Source of the DNA: Sphingomonas sp. S2M10
Lineage (GTDB): Bacteria; Pseudomonadota; Alphaproteobacteria; Sphingomonadales; Sphingomonadaceae
Length of the DNA stretch: 64,000 bases
NCBI RefSeq assembly: GCF_012650175.1
Contig: NZ_JAAILI010000008.1
Span: 558,001 to 622,000 of the forward strand
Reading direction: 5' to 3'
Part shown: in pieces, positions 47,377-56,486 of the stretch
How the letters are laid out: every line of letters begins with the position of its first letter
Position numbering within the stretch: position 1 is the stretch's first letter
Program-made: the position numbers and the translations under genes
Notes under the pieces: generated by a model
Told to the model about the DNA's origin: nothing
The model's input: only the letters and a program-made list of their open reading frames with translations
Databases searched by the model: none

Positions 47377-48573
47377 TCAGGCCGCAGCCGCCGGTGCGAA
47401 GCTGCGCGCACCCGCGCTCAGCTTGTCGACCGCCTCGGCGATGTGGCTCTCGTCGATCACCAGCGGCGGCAGCACGCGGAACACATTCTCGCCCGCCGCC
47501 ACGGTCAGCAGCCCGTGATGGTCGCGCAGATGGGCGACGAAGTCGCGGCTCACCACCGTGTCCTTCATCTTGATGCCGAGCATCAGGCCCTTGCCGCGAA
47601 TCTCCTCGAACAGGTGATCATGGTTGGGGAGCAGCTGCTCGAACGCCTGGCGGAGACGCTCGCCCATGCGGGTGACATGCTCGAGGAAGCCGGGTTCCTC
47701 CATCACATCGAGCACCGCCATGCCTGCTGCCATCGCCAGCGGATTGCCGCCATAGGTGGAGCCATGCGTGCCGGCGACCATGCCCTTGGCCGCTTCCGCG
47801 GTGGCGAGGCAGGCGCCGAGCGGGAAGCCCGCGCCGATGCCCTTGGCCGAGGTCATGATGTCGGGCGTGATGCCGTAATGCTCATAGGCCCACATCTTGC
47901 CGGTACGGCCATAGCCGCACTGGATCTCGTCGAGGATCAGCAGCAGGCCGTGCTCGTCGCAGGCCTTGCGCAGGCCCTGGATGAACTCGGGCGTGCCGGC
48001 GGTCATGCCACCCTCGCCCTGGATCGTCTCGACCAGGAAGCCCGCGGTCTCGTCGTCGATCTTGGCGATCGCACCTTCGAGATCGTTGAACGGAACATAG
48101 TCGAAGCCCGGCAGCAGCGGCTCGAACCCGTCGCGCATCTTGCCCTGGTCGGTCGCCGAGATCGCCCCCAGCGAACGGCCGTGAAAGGCGTTCTTGAAGG
48201 TGATCAGCTTGTGCCGCTGCGGATTGCCATTGGCATAATGATAGCGGCGCGCGACCTTGATCGCGCACTCGATCGCCTCGACGCCCGAATTGGTGAAGAA
48301 CACCGTGTCGGCGAAGCTGTGCTTCAGGATGCGTGTCGCCAGCGCCTCGCCCTGCGGGGAGCCGTAGAGATTCGACACATGCATCAGCGTGGCGGCCTGG
48401 TCGGCGATCGCCTGCACCAGATGCGGGTGGCCATGGCCCAGCGCGTTGACGGCGATACCGGCGGCGAAATCGAGATAGCGTTCCCCTCGTTCCCCGATCA
48501 GGTAGCAGCCCTCGCCTCGCACCGGCCGCACACCGCACCGCGGGTAGACGGGCATGAGCGGGGTGATGGTCAT
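47377..48573 (-). CDS. argD: Acetylornithine aminotransferase
   Basis: 398 residues, class III aminotransferase. PLP Lys in TSAKGIGAGFPLGACL; other motifs are VFFTNSGVEAIECAIKVAR, FHGRSLGAISAT, ILDEIQCGYGRTGKMW and HGSTYGGNPLA. The ATG has AAGGAG upstream. It is first in argD-argF, with the palindromic element between the two genes. It may also act on N-succinyl-LL-diaminopimelate in lysine synthesis, as ArgD often does. Confidence 0.96.
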   Translation of the reverse strand: MTITPLMPVYPRCGVRPVRGEGCYLIGERGERYLDFAAGIAVNALGHGHPHLVQAIADQAATLMHVSNLYGSPQGEALATRILKHSFADTVFFTNSGVEAIECAIKVARRYHYANGNPQRHKLITFKNAFHGRSLGAISATDQGKMRDGFEPLLPGFDYVPFNDLEGAIAKIDDETAGFLVETIQGEGGMTAGTPEFIQGLRKACDEHGLLLILDEIQCGYGRTGKMWAYEHYGITPDIMTSAKGIGAGFPLGACLATAEAAKGMVAGTHGSTYGGNPLAMAAGMAVLDVMEEPGFLEHVTRMGERLRQAFEQLLPNHDHLFEEIRGKGLMLGIKMKDTVVSRDFVAHLRDHHGLLTVAAGENVFRVLPPLVIDESHIAEAVDKLSAGARSFAPAAAA

Positions 48574-48620
48574 GGGAACGATACTCCTTACGAGAAAAAG
48601 AGGTGGGAAACTCCAGAAAC

Positions 48621-48649
48621 GCAAAAGGGCGACCTATCCGGGCCGCCCT
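48621..48649 (-). terminator. Rho-independent terminator after the patatin gene
   Basis: On the minus strand AGGGCGGCC, loop, GGTCGCCCT, one internal mismatch, then TTTTGCGTTT. It lies in the 119-base space between the patatin stop and the argD start. Confidence 0.7.
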
Positions 48650-48692
48650 CTCGCATAATTAGAGCCGCTTGGGCCCGCAGGTCAACCTGTCT

Positions 48693-50108
48693 CTAGTGCG
48701 GGCGTGCGGCGCTGTGATTCCATTGCCGCGCAACGCCGCGCGAGCGGCCGTAATCGGCGGTGCACGCCATGTACCAGGGATAGAATTGCAGCGGTTTGGC
48801 CTGGGCGTCGATCGCCTGCCATGCGGCGCAGCTCTTGCCGTTGAACACATGGTCGTCCGGTGCCTGCCCGCCAGGGATGCCGGCGTTGCTGAGATAAGCC
48901 ATGTCCAGCCCGCCCCGGGCGATGCCGAGTTCCTCCACCTGCGCAGCGGAGAAGCGATAAACCTGCGTCTCCATCAGGTCGACGGCGCGCAGCGCGGCGG
49001 TGACCGCCGACCAGCGCTGCGTCGGCTGGCCGGTGCCGCTCCACGGCCCCACCGCCATCGTGGTGTTGACCAGCAGCGTCACCTGCGCACGCCCGTCGTC
49101 ACCGGCGCCCCGCAGCGCCGCCGTCACCGGCTCCAGGAACATGCCGAAGCGCGCGCCGCCGTCCATGTACATCTCCGTGCTGCGCGCGGTCTGCAGCGTG
49201 ATCGGCGGGACGCCCGGCGGCACCGAGGAGGAGGCGAGCATCGCATCGACATAGCAGCCCTGCAGCCGCGCCAGCTCGGTCGGCGAATCGGTGGCGAGCG
49301 TGCGTGCGGCCAGCTCGGTCATGTCGATGCCATAGCCTTCGCCGTCGTCGAGGTTGCTCACGCCCACGAACAGCTGGCGCTTCTGGTCCCGCCATTCGCG
49401 GCCCACCGCCTGCAGCGTGCCGATGGTCATGATCTTCAGCAGCCGCGCGCGCAGCGGCGCGAAGCTCGCGGTCGATCCCTTCAGCACCACGCCCAGCGCC
49501 GCGCCGCCGCTGCGCTTGCGCAGCAGATCGGCCTCGCTCGCGATCGAATAGGCGAGCACCAGATCGCCGACGTTCGAGCTGCCCGGCTTCACCACCAGCC
49601 CGGTAGCGCCCTCCTTGCCGGACATCGGACCGTCGACCCAGCCATAGTCGGTGCGATCCGCCGGTACGGGCTGGTTGGCGAGGAACAGCAGCGTGCTCTG
49701 GAGCGAGCCGGTGCTGACGCCGGTGACAATGTCCCAGCTGGGCAGCGTGCCCATGCCGTAGAAGAAGCCCGCGCCGAACGCGCCGTGCTGGCCGCCGCCG
49801 CTCAACGCCAGGAACTGGTCGACCGGGGCTTCGGCGCGGCTCGCCTGCGCGGCCCCCAGCAGCGTCACCCGCCGGGCGCGGCGCTCGCGCAGCATCTCGC
49901 CCAGCCTTGCGCTCGCCGCATCGCCTGCCTGCGCGCCGGCGGCGCCGAGCGCGTCGAGTCGGAGTGGGGCCTGCCGCCAGCGCGGGCTGACGGTGAGCGG
50001 GACGACCTGATAGTTGCACCCGAGGATCGGCTTGGGACGCGGCTGACTACAACCGGCCAGGAACAGCCCGGCCGCGACCAGCAGCCCGAACGAATCGAGA
50101 AAACGCAT
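48693..50108 (-). CDS. Patatin-like phospholipase lipoprotein
   Basis: 471 residues. The lipobox is FLAGC (Cys20). The patatin core shows the oxyanion loop SGGGQHGAFGAGFF, the Ser nucleophile in GVSTGS, and the Asp of the dyad in MDGGARFG. The Ser-Asp hydrolase would act on phospholipids or other acyl esters, probably in the periplasm or at the outer membrane. A terminator follows. It is longer than many patatins, with extra N-terminal and C-terminal stretches and several Cys in the tail. Confidence 0.88.
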   Translation of the reverse strand: MRFLDSFGLLVAAGLFLAGCSQPRPKPILGCNYQVVPLTVSPRWRQAPLRLDALGAAGAQAGDAASARLGEMLRERRARRVTLLGAAQASRAEAPVDQFLALSGGGQHGAFGAGFFYGMGTLPSWDIVTGVSTGSLQSTLLFLANQPVPADRTDYGWVDGPMSGKEGATGLVVKPGSSNVGDLVLAYSIASEADLLRKRSGGAALGVVLKGSTASFAPLRARLLKIMTIGTLQAVGREWRDQKRQLFVGVSNLDDGEGYGIDMTELAARTLATDSPTELARLQGCYVDAMLASSSVPPGVPPITLQTARSTEMYMDGGARFGMFLEPVTAALRGAGDDGRAQVTLLVNTTMAVGPWSGTGQPTQRWSAVTAALRAVDLMETQVYRFSAAQVEELGIARGGLDMAYLSNAGIPGGQAPDDHVFNGKSCAAWQAIDAQAKPLQFYPWYMACTADYGRSRGVARQWNHSAARPH

Positions 50109-50212
50109 GTGATGCCCCCACGACAGCCTGATTCCGCCCCCGCGGAACCTTCGGCCGTGGTAGTATGCACCGAATGATTAGTATTCCGTAATGGTTTTAC
50201 GGCGGATCCGGT

Positions 50213-51052
50213 TCAGCTTTTGATCTTCCAGCCTCGCCGCAGCAGCGCGTAGCAGAACAGTCCCAGCACCACATCCAGCGTCAGGATCACCAGGCTGCCG
50301 ATCAGGATCGGCGAATCGGCGACGCCCAGAAAGCCGAAGCGGAACCCGGAAATGATGTAGAAGAACGGGTTGGCGTGGCTGATCGCGCGGAACACCGGCG
50401 AGAGGTTCTCGACCGAGTAGAAGGTGCCCGAAAGCAGCGCGAGCGGCGCCACGACGAAGTTGGTCACCGCCGCGGCATGGTCGAACTTCTCCGCCCAGAT
50501 CGAGGTGAGAACCCCCATCAGCGCAAGGAACAGCGAACCTAGAAAGCCGAACCACAGCACGGCCCAGAAATGCGCGGGCAAGACGTGGACGCCCCACAAG
50601 GCCATGGCGAGCCACACGGTCCCGCCGACGCAGAAGGCGCGCGTCACCGATCCGCCCGTCAGCGCGGCCAGCATCTCGCCGGTGGAGAGCGGCGGCATCA
50701 GATAATCGACGATCGTGCCCTGGATCTTGCCGACCAGCAGCGAGAAGCTGGCATTGGCAAAAGCGTTCTGCAGCATGCCCATCACGATCAGCCCGGGCGC
50801 GATGAAATCGGCATAGGGGATGGCGACGCGGTCCAGCACCACCACGCGCCCGCCGCCGCCCAGCGCGACCGTGAAGATCACCAGATATAGCAAGGTGGTA
50901 ACCGCCGGTGCCCACACCGTCTGGAGCTGCACCTTGAAGAAACGGCGCACCTCCTTGATATAGAGGGTGCGCAAGCCTCCCCAGTTGACGTTGCGAATCA
51001 CCGGAACGCCCGGCTCGGGAAGCTGTGAACCGATTTCGGGGTGGCTGCTCAT
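50213..51052 (-). CDS. ABC-2 type transport permease
   Basis: 279 residues, six membrane helices. It starts VIRNVNWGGLRTLYIKEVRRFFKVQLQTVWAPAVTTLLYLVIF, a typical N-terminus for the YadH/NodJ-like ABC-2 group. YADFIAPGLIVMGMLQNAFANASFSL and SPVFRAISHANPFFYIISGFRFGFLG are the standard motifs. No ATPase gene is adjacent, so the partner ATPase is encoded elsewhere. It is divergent from gcrA, with 52 bases between starts. Confidence 0.88.
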   Translation of the reverse strand: MSSHPEIGSQLPEPGVPVIRNVNWGGLRTLYIKEVRRFFKVQLQTVWAPAVTTLLYLVIFTVALGGGGRVVVLDRVAIPYADFIAPGLIVMGMLQNAFANASFSLLVGKIQGTIVDYLMPPLSTGEMLAALTGGSVTRAFCVGGTVWLAMALWGVHVLPAHFWAVLWFGFLGSLFLALMGVLTSIWAEKFDHAAAVTNFVVAPLALLSGTFYSVENLSPVFRAISHANPFFYIISGFRFGFLGVADSPILIGSLVILTLDVVLGLFCYALLRRGWKIKS

Positions 51053-51104
51053 GGCGCGATCGCGTACCCGCTGACGCCGCCGCCCGCAAGACGAAGGAAC
51101 CGAA

Positions 51105-51824
51105 GTGAGCTGGACCGACGAGCGTATCGAGACGCTGAAGAAGATGTGGGACAGCGGCCTGACCGCGACGCAGATCGCCGAGGAACTGGGCGGCGTGTCG
51201 CGCAACGCGGTGATCGGCAAGGCCCACCGCCTCGGCCTGCCCTCGCGTCCGTCGCCGGTGAAGTCGAACGAAGCCAAGGCCGCGGCCGCCCCCGCCGCGC
51301 CGGCCGAACCCAAGCCCGCGGCCGCGCCGAAGCCTGCCGCCCCCGCTCCCGCCGCGCCGCGTGCCCAGGCGGCGACGCCGGCGCCGGCACCCCGCCCGGC
51401 GCCCCCTGCACCCGCTGCGGCTCCCGTGGACGATTCGGATATCGATGACGATGCCGCCGAGCCCGCGACGCCGCGCACCCCCCAGCCCGTGCTGCGCTCG
51501 GTCGGCCCTGGTGGCTTTATCCGCCAGAATCCGGGCGAGCAGGCTCCGCCCAGCGCCCCTGCCCCGCCGCGCCGCCTCGTCCCCGCCAAGCCGAGCGAGG
51601 CGATCGCCGGCAAGACGACGCTCCTCGATCTGAACGACAAGATCTGCAAATGGCCGCTCGGTCATCCGGGCGAGCCGGACTTCCATTTCTGCGGCGAAAA
51701 GGTGAACCCGGGCTTTCCCTATTGCGTCGAGCATTGCGGCCACGCCTATCAGGCGCAGCTGCCCCGGCGCGACCGGCGCCCGGCCCCGACCATGCCGTTC
51801 GGGGGCACGCCGCGCCCGCGCTAA
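51105..51824 (+). CDS. gcrA: GcrA cell-cycle regulator
   Basis: 239 residues, GTG start with AAGGAACC upstream. The N-terminal HTH is the family hallmark: MSWTDERIETLKKMWDSGLTATQIAEELGG and SRNAVIGKAHRLGL. A long Pro/Ala linker (about 55-135) leads to a C-terminal domain with LNDKICKWPLGHPGEPDFHFCG and FPYCVEHCGHAYQ, which contacts RNA polymerase sigma70. In alphaproteobacteria GcrA binds sites methylated by CcrM. Strong evidence for the class of the host. Confidence 0.97.
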   Translation: MSWTDERIETLKKMWDSGLTATQIAEELGGVSRNAVIGKAHRLGLPSRPSPVKSNEAKAAAAPAAPAEPKPAAAPKPAAPAPAAPRAQAATPAPAPRPAPPAPAAAPVDDSDIDDDAAEPATPRTPQPVLRSVGPGGFIRQNPGEQAPPSAPAPPRRLVPAKPSEAIAGKTTLLDLNDKICKWPLGHPGEPDFHFCGEKVNPGFPYCVEHCGHAYQAQLPRRDRRPAPTMPFGGTPRPR

Positions 51825-51845
51825 GCCGCAGCGCCAGACAAGCAA

Positions 51846-51882
51846 AAGGGGCTCGCACCGGGAAGGGTGCGGGCCCCTTTTT
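51846..51882. terminator. Bidirectional terminator between gcrA and the ankyrin gene
   Basis: 14-bp stem with one wobble (AAGGGGCTCGCACC with GGTGCGGGCCCCTT). It is followed by TTTTT on the plus strand and, preceded by AAAA, also gives a T-run on the minus strand. Confidence 0.9.
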
Positions 51883-51901
51883 CATGCACTGGGAACCGGG
51901 G

Positions 51902-52471
51902 TCAGCGCGGCGCGAGCCGGTCCGCAAGGCCGGCATTGCCCTGCGCCGCCGCCACGCTGGCGGCCGTCCGCCCGCTGGCATCGGCAATCGCCGGATCCGC
52001 ACCCGCCGCAAGCAGCAGCTCGACCTGGCGGGCCCGCCCGAACAGCGCCGCCATCATCAACGCGGTCTGCCCCGCCTTGTTGCGGGCATTGACGTCGCAG
52101 CCCGCCTTGAGCAGCCGTGCCGCGATCGCGTCGTCGCCCTTGAAGGCCACGCCCATCTGCGCGGTGTTGCCCTGGCCGCCGTCGGCGAGGCACGGATCCG
52201 CGCCGGCGGCGATCAGCGCCTCCAGCGCCGCCGCCTGGCCATTATAGGCGGCGAGAATCGCGGGCGTGAAGCCGCGGGCGTCGCGGGCATTGGGGTCCGC
52301 CCCCAGCCGTACCAGCCCAGGCACCAGATCGGCCCGGCCGGCGCGCGCCGCATCGAACAGCAGCGCCTGGCGACGCTCGGGGGACGGCAGCTCGGTCGCC
52401 GCCGTCTGGGCAGCGGCCATCGGCGCCGGAGCCATCACCGCCCCGGCCAGCAGAAACAACAGGGTACGCAT
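51902..52471 (-). CDS. ankB: Periplasmic ankyrin-repeat protein, AnkB-like
   Basis: 189 residues. A Sec signal (MRTLLFLLAGAVMAPAPMAAAQ) is followed by about four ankyrin repeats with good consensus (LVRLGADPNARDARGFTPAILAAYNG; LKAGCDVNARNKAGQTALMMAALFG; LLAAGADPAIADASGRTAASVAAAQG). It follows the catalase gene by 64 bases on the same strand. In Pseudomonas aeruginosa an ankyrin protein encoded next to katB is needed for full catalase activity; the same pairing is inferred here. Confidence 0.88.
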   Translation of the reverse strand: MRTLLFLLAGAVMAPAPMAAAQTAATELPSPERRQALLFDAARAGRADLVPGLVRLGADPNARDARGFTPAILAAYNGQAAALEALIAAGADPCLADGGQGNTAQMGVAFKGDDAIAARLLKAGCDVNARNKAGQTALMMAALFGRARQVELLLAAGADPAIADASGRTAASVAAAQGNAGLADRLAPR

Positions 52472-52535
52472 CCCATGACTCCGATAGCGCGAATGCCCGG
52501 GCCGGTACGTGCCGGCCCGGGTCTTCGGGGGGACC

Positions 52536-54182
52536 TCAGTTGGCGGCGAGCTGCTCGGCATGGGCCGCGCGATACTCGGCGACCGCCTTCTCCACCTCGG
52601 CCAGCGGCACGTTGACCGCCTTGGCGAGCCGCGTGCCATAGTCCTTGTCGGCCTGGTAGAAGTAGCTGACCATGATCGTCCGCGTGCGCGGCGACACGAC
52701 CTTGCCCAGATCGCCCGACAGGTTCTTGATCAGGTCCGCCTTCTCCGCCGCCGGCAGCGCGCGGTAGAAGACGCCCGCCTGGGCGAAGTTATTGGTCTTG
52801 GCGATCGGCTTGGCGGCGACCATGGCGTCCACCGCATAGGTGGAGGCGCCCGCCTCTGCCGGGGTCGTCTTGGGTGCCAGCGCGGCGGGGAAATAATTCA
52901 CCCGCGAGGCACGGCCGGAGGCGTTGAGCTGGCCGTCCTGGCTGTTGTTGACCACCGTGACCCGCGGCTTGTTCACCGGCAGCGCCAGCGCGTTGGCGCC
53001 GATGCGATAGCGCTGGGTGTCGGCATAGCTGAACAACCGCCCCTGCAGCATGCGATCGGGCGAGGCCTCGATGCCCGGCACCATGTTCGACGGCGCGAAG
53101 GCGGACTGTTCGGTCCATTCGAAGAAATTGTCGGGCACCTTGTTCAGCGTCATCTCGCCGATCTTGCGGAACGGCACGCCCAGCCACTCCTTGGTGTCGT
53201 CGAACGGATTATAGTCGAGCTTGGCGAAATCCTCAGGCCGCATCACCTGCACCATCAGGTCCCAGCTCGGATGATTGCCCTTGGCAATCTCGGTGTAGAG
53301 ATCATGGGTGTGATAGTCGAACGCCTGCGCGCCCGCCTGCGCCGCGGTGAGGTTGTGGACGCCCTGGCGGCTGATCCAGCGGAACTTGGCGAACACCGTC
53401 TCGCCCTTGGCGTTGACCAGCTTGAAGGCATGGACGCCGTTGCCGTCCATCGTGCGGTACGAGGCGGGCGTTCCCAGGTTCGAATAGAGCTGGGTCAGCA
53501 TGTTGGTCGATTCGGGCGTGGCCGAGAAGAAGTCGAAAAAGCGGTTCGGATCCTGGCGATTGGTGGCCGGGTCGGGCTTCAGCGAATGCACCATGTCCGG
53601 GAACTGCATCGCGTCGCGGATGAAGAAGATCGGCAGGTTGTTGCCCACCAGATCCCAATTGCCCTGATCGGTGTAGAACTTGGTTGCGAAGCCGCGCGGG
53701 TCGCGCAGCCATTCGGGGCTGTCCTTGCCGTGGATCACGCTGGAGAAGCGCACGAACACCGGGGTTTCCTTGCCCGGCTGGAACAGCGACGCCTTGGTGA
53801 GATCGGAAAGGTCGGCGGTCGCGCGAAACACGCCGTGCGCGCCGGTGCCGCGGGCGTGGACGACGCGCTCGGGCGTACGCTCCCGATCGAAGCGCGCCAG
53901 CTTCTCGATCAGATGCGAATCCTCGAGCAGCACCGGGCCGAGATCGCCCGCCGCCTTGGAATTGCGGTTGTCGCCCACCGGGGCGCCATTGTCGCGGGTC
54001 AGCACCGGCGCGGCGCCGGATTCCGCCTGGATGGGGGTATCGGCCTGGGCGCTGACCGGCGCCGGGCTGGTGGTCATGCGGGTGGAGACCTGGGTCTCGG
54101 TCTGGGCGGCCGCCACGGCAGGCACGAGGGCGCCGCCGAGCAACGCGGCCATCGCCGCGCCGCTCCGGGTGGAACGAAGCAT
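52536..54182 (-). CDS. katB: Exported monofunctional catalase
   Basis: 548 residues. A Sec signal (SGAAMAALLGGALVPAVAAAQ) precedes the catalase core. The catalytic His is in RVVHARGTGAHGVF, the Asn in DQGNWDLVGNNLPIFF, and the haem-ligand Tyr in RLFSYADTQRYRIG. A periplasmic catalase protects against hydrogen peroxide from outside. It is paired with the ankyrin gene downstream and divergent from parE (185-base gap), where a peroxide-controlled promoter would lie. Confidence 0.93.
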   Translation of the reverse strand: MLRSTRSGAAMAALLGGALVPAVAAAQTETQVSTRMTTSPAPVSAQADTPIQAESGAAPVLTRDNGAPVGDNRNSKAAGDLGPVLLEDSHLIEKLARFDRERTPERVVHARGTGAHGVFRATADLSDLTKASLFQPGKETPVFVRFSSVIHGKDSPEWLRDPRGFATKFYTDQGNWDLVGNNLPIFFIRDAMQFPDMVHSLKPDPATNRQDPNRFFDFFSATPESTNMLTQLYSNLGTPASYRTMDGNGVHAFKLVNAKGETVFAKFRWISRQGVHNLTAAQAGAQAFDYHTHDLYTEIAKGNHPSWDLMVQVMRPEDFAKLDYNPFDDTKEWLGVPFRKIGEMTLNKVPDNFFEWTEQSAFAPSNMVPGIEASPDRMLQGRLFSYADTQRYRIGANALALPVNKPRVTVVNNSQDGQLNASGRASRVNYFPAALAPKTTPAEAGASTYAVDAMVAAKPIAKTNNFAQAGVFYRALPAAEKADLIKNLSGDLGKVVSPRTRTIMVSYFYQADKDYGTRLAKAVNVPLAEVEKAVAEYRAAHAEQLAAN

Positions 54183-54367
54183 GAGGAAACTCCCTTTTCT
54201 GGTCGGCGGCGGCGCGTCGGGCGCACCGCATCACCTGAAGACATCTATGCAGGCACGAGGATACGAAGGGGAAACGCAAAGACGCGTTCACAGAAATCGA
54301 GCGGACCGCTCAGCGCAAAGGAGTCGCCAGCTTGCACGGCGCGCCCCGCACCCCCTATACGTTCCGC

Positions 54368-56344
54368 ATGTCCGAAGACCTCTTCGCTGCGCCCTCCGTC
54401 CCCTCCGGCACCTATGACGCCTCGTCGATCGAGGTTCTCGAGGGGCTCGAGCCGGTGCGGCGGCGCCCGGGCATGTATATCGGCGGCACCGATGAGCGCG
54501 CGCTCCACCATCTCGCCGCCGAAATCCTCGACAATGCGATGGACGAAGCGGTCGCCGGCCACGCCAACCGCATCGAGGTGACGCTCGCCGCGCCCAACCG
54601 CATCACCATCGTCGACAATGGCCGCGGCATGCCGGTCGATCCGCATCCGCGCTTCCCGGACAAGTCGGCGCTCGAGGTGATTCTCTCGATGCTCCACTCG
54701 GGCGGCAAATTCTCGGGCAAGGCGTACGCCACCTCGGGCGGTCTGCACGGCGTCGGCATCTCGGTGGTCAACGCGCTGTCGGTGGACACGGTGGTCGAGG
54801 TCGCACGCGACAAGCAGCTCTATCGCCAGCGCTTCAGCCAGGGCCAGACGCTGGGCCCGCTGGAGAAGATCGGCGGCACGCCTAACCGGCGCGGCACCAG
54901 CGTCGCTTTCACCCCCGATCCCGAGATCTTCGGGGAGATGCTGTTCAAGCCGGCGCGGCTGTACAAGCTCGCCCGCTCCAAGGCCTATCTGTTCGCGGGC
55001 GTCGAGATCCGCTGGAAGTGCGATCCCAGCCTCATCACCGACGATACGCCCGCGGAAGCCGTGTTCCAGTTCCCCGGCGGCCTCGCCGACCATCTGAAGG
55101 AGCAGGTCGGCACGCGCGAATGCGCCACCGCCGATTTCTTCGCGGGCACCCAGGAATTCCCGGATGCACAGGGCCGCGTCGAATGGGCGGTCGCCTGGCC
55201 GCTGTGGAGCGACGGCAGCTACAGCTGGTACTGCAACACCATCCCGACGCCCGACGGCGGCACCCATGAGCAGGGCCTGCGCCAGGCGCTGGTGCGGAGC
55301 CTGCGCAGCTTTGCCGATCTGGTCGGCAACAAGAAGGCCAAGGACCTCAACCCGGACGACGTGGTGACGGGCTCCGAGGTGATGCTGTCGGTGTTCATCC
55401 GCGAGCCGCAGTTCCAGAGCCAGACCAAGGACCGCCTTACCAGCCCCGAGGCGACCGCGCTGGTCGAAAAGGCGATCCGCGACCATTTCGACCATTTCCT
55501 CACCGACAATATGGAGCGCGGCAAGGCGCTGCTCGGCTATGTGCTGGAGCGGATGGACGACCGCCTGCGCCGCAAGCAGGAGCGCGAGGTCAAGCGCAAG
55601 TCGGCAACCTCGGGCCGCAAGCTGCGCCTGCCCGGCAAGCTGACCGACTGTTCGGCGGACAGCCCCGAGGGCACCGAGCTGTTCATCGTCGAGGGCGATT
55701 CGGCCGGCGGCTCGGCCAAGCAGGCGCGCGACCGCAAGACCCAGGCGATCCTGCCGATCCGCGGCAAGATCCTCAACGTCGCCAGCGCGACCTCGGCCAA
55801 GATCCTCGCCAACCAGGAAATCGCCGACCTGATCCAGGCGCTGGGCTGCGGCACCCGCAAGGATTGCGACGCGACCCAGCTGCGCTACGAACGCATCATC
55901 ATCATGACCGACGCCGATGTCGACGGCGCCCACATCGCGACGCTGCTGATGACCTTCTTCTTCCAGGAGATGCCGGATCTGGTGCGCAAGGGGCATCTCT
56001 ACCTCGCCCAGCCGCCGCTGTACCGGCTGACGGTGGGTTCCAAGAGCCTCTACGCCCGCGACGACGCGCACCGCATCGAGATCGAGAAGACGGCGTTCAA
56101 GGGCAAGAAGGTGGAGGTCAGCCGGTTCAAGGGTCTCGGCGAGATGAACCCCAACCAGCTCAAGGAAACGACGATGGACCCGGCGACCCGCGGCATGCTG
56201 CGCGTCACGCTGCCCCAGGAATATGAGGAGCGCGCAGGCGTGAAGGATCTGGTCGACCGGCTGATGGGCAACAACCCGGCGCACCGGTTCGCCTTCATCC
56301 AGGAAAATGCGGCACGGCTGGACGAAGAGGTGATCGACGCCTGA
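54368..56344 (+). CDS. parE: DNA topoisomerase IV subunit B
   Basis: 658 residues, the length of ParE; GyrB would be longer. GHKL ATPase: EILDNAMDEAVAGHA, DNGRGMPVD, and GGLHGVGISVVNALS. TOPRIM: EGDSAGGSAKQARDRKTQAILPIRGKILNV and MTDADVDGAHI. The C-terminus VSRFKGLGEMNPNQLKETTMDP is standard. The ATG at 54368 is taken; an earlier in-frame TTG (54332) has no support. Confidence 0.96.
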   Translation: MSEDLFAAPSVPSGTYDASSIEVLEGLEPVRRRPGMYIGGTDERALHHLAAEILDNAMDEAVAGHANRIEVTLAAPNRITIVDNGRGMPVDPHPRFPDKSALEVILSMLHSGGKFSGKAYATSGGLHGVGISVVNALSVDTVVEVARDKQLYRQRFSQGQTLGPLEKIGGTPNRRGTSVAFTPDPEIFGEMLFKPARLYKLARSKAYLFAGVEIRWKCDPSLITDDTPAEAVFQFPGGLADHLKEQVGTRECATADFFAGTQEFPDAQGRVEWAVAWPLWSDGSYSWYCNTIPTPDGGTHEQGLRQALVRSLRSFADLVGNKKAKDLNPDDVVTGSEVMLSVFIREPQFQSQTKDRLTSPEATALVEKAIRDHFDHFLTDNMERGKALLGYVLERMDDRLRRKQEREVKRKSATSGRKLRLPGKLTDCSADSPEGTELFIVEGDSAGGSAKQARDRKTQAILPIRGKILNVASATSAKILANQEIADLIQALGCGTRKDCDATQLRYERIIIMTDADVDGAHIATLLMTFFFQEMPDLVRKGHLYLAQPPLYRLTVGSKSLYARDDAHRIEIEKTAFKGKKVEVSRFKGLGEMNPNQLKETTMDPATRGMLRVTLPQEYEERAGVKDLVDRLMGNNPAHRFAFIQENAARLDEEVIDA

Positions 56345-56486
56345 GAGCATTCCAATCTGTCGACGCGATGAAAGACCATCGACATCGGTCCGTTCCGGCG
56401 CCGTGCACCGAAGCGACCAAGGTCGACAGCTACGTTTTTTTCATGATGTAGTGGGCGAGCGTATCCGTATCGGGAGGAGCAGTATC

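Noticed and set aside
54245-56350. 701-codon minus-strand open frame opposite parE
   Set aside because: Antisense shadow of parE, which has every expected topoisomerase motif.
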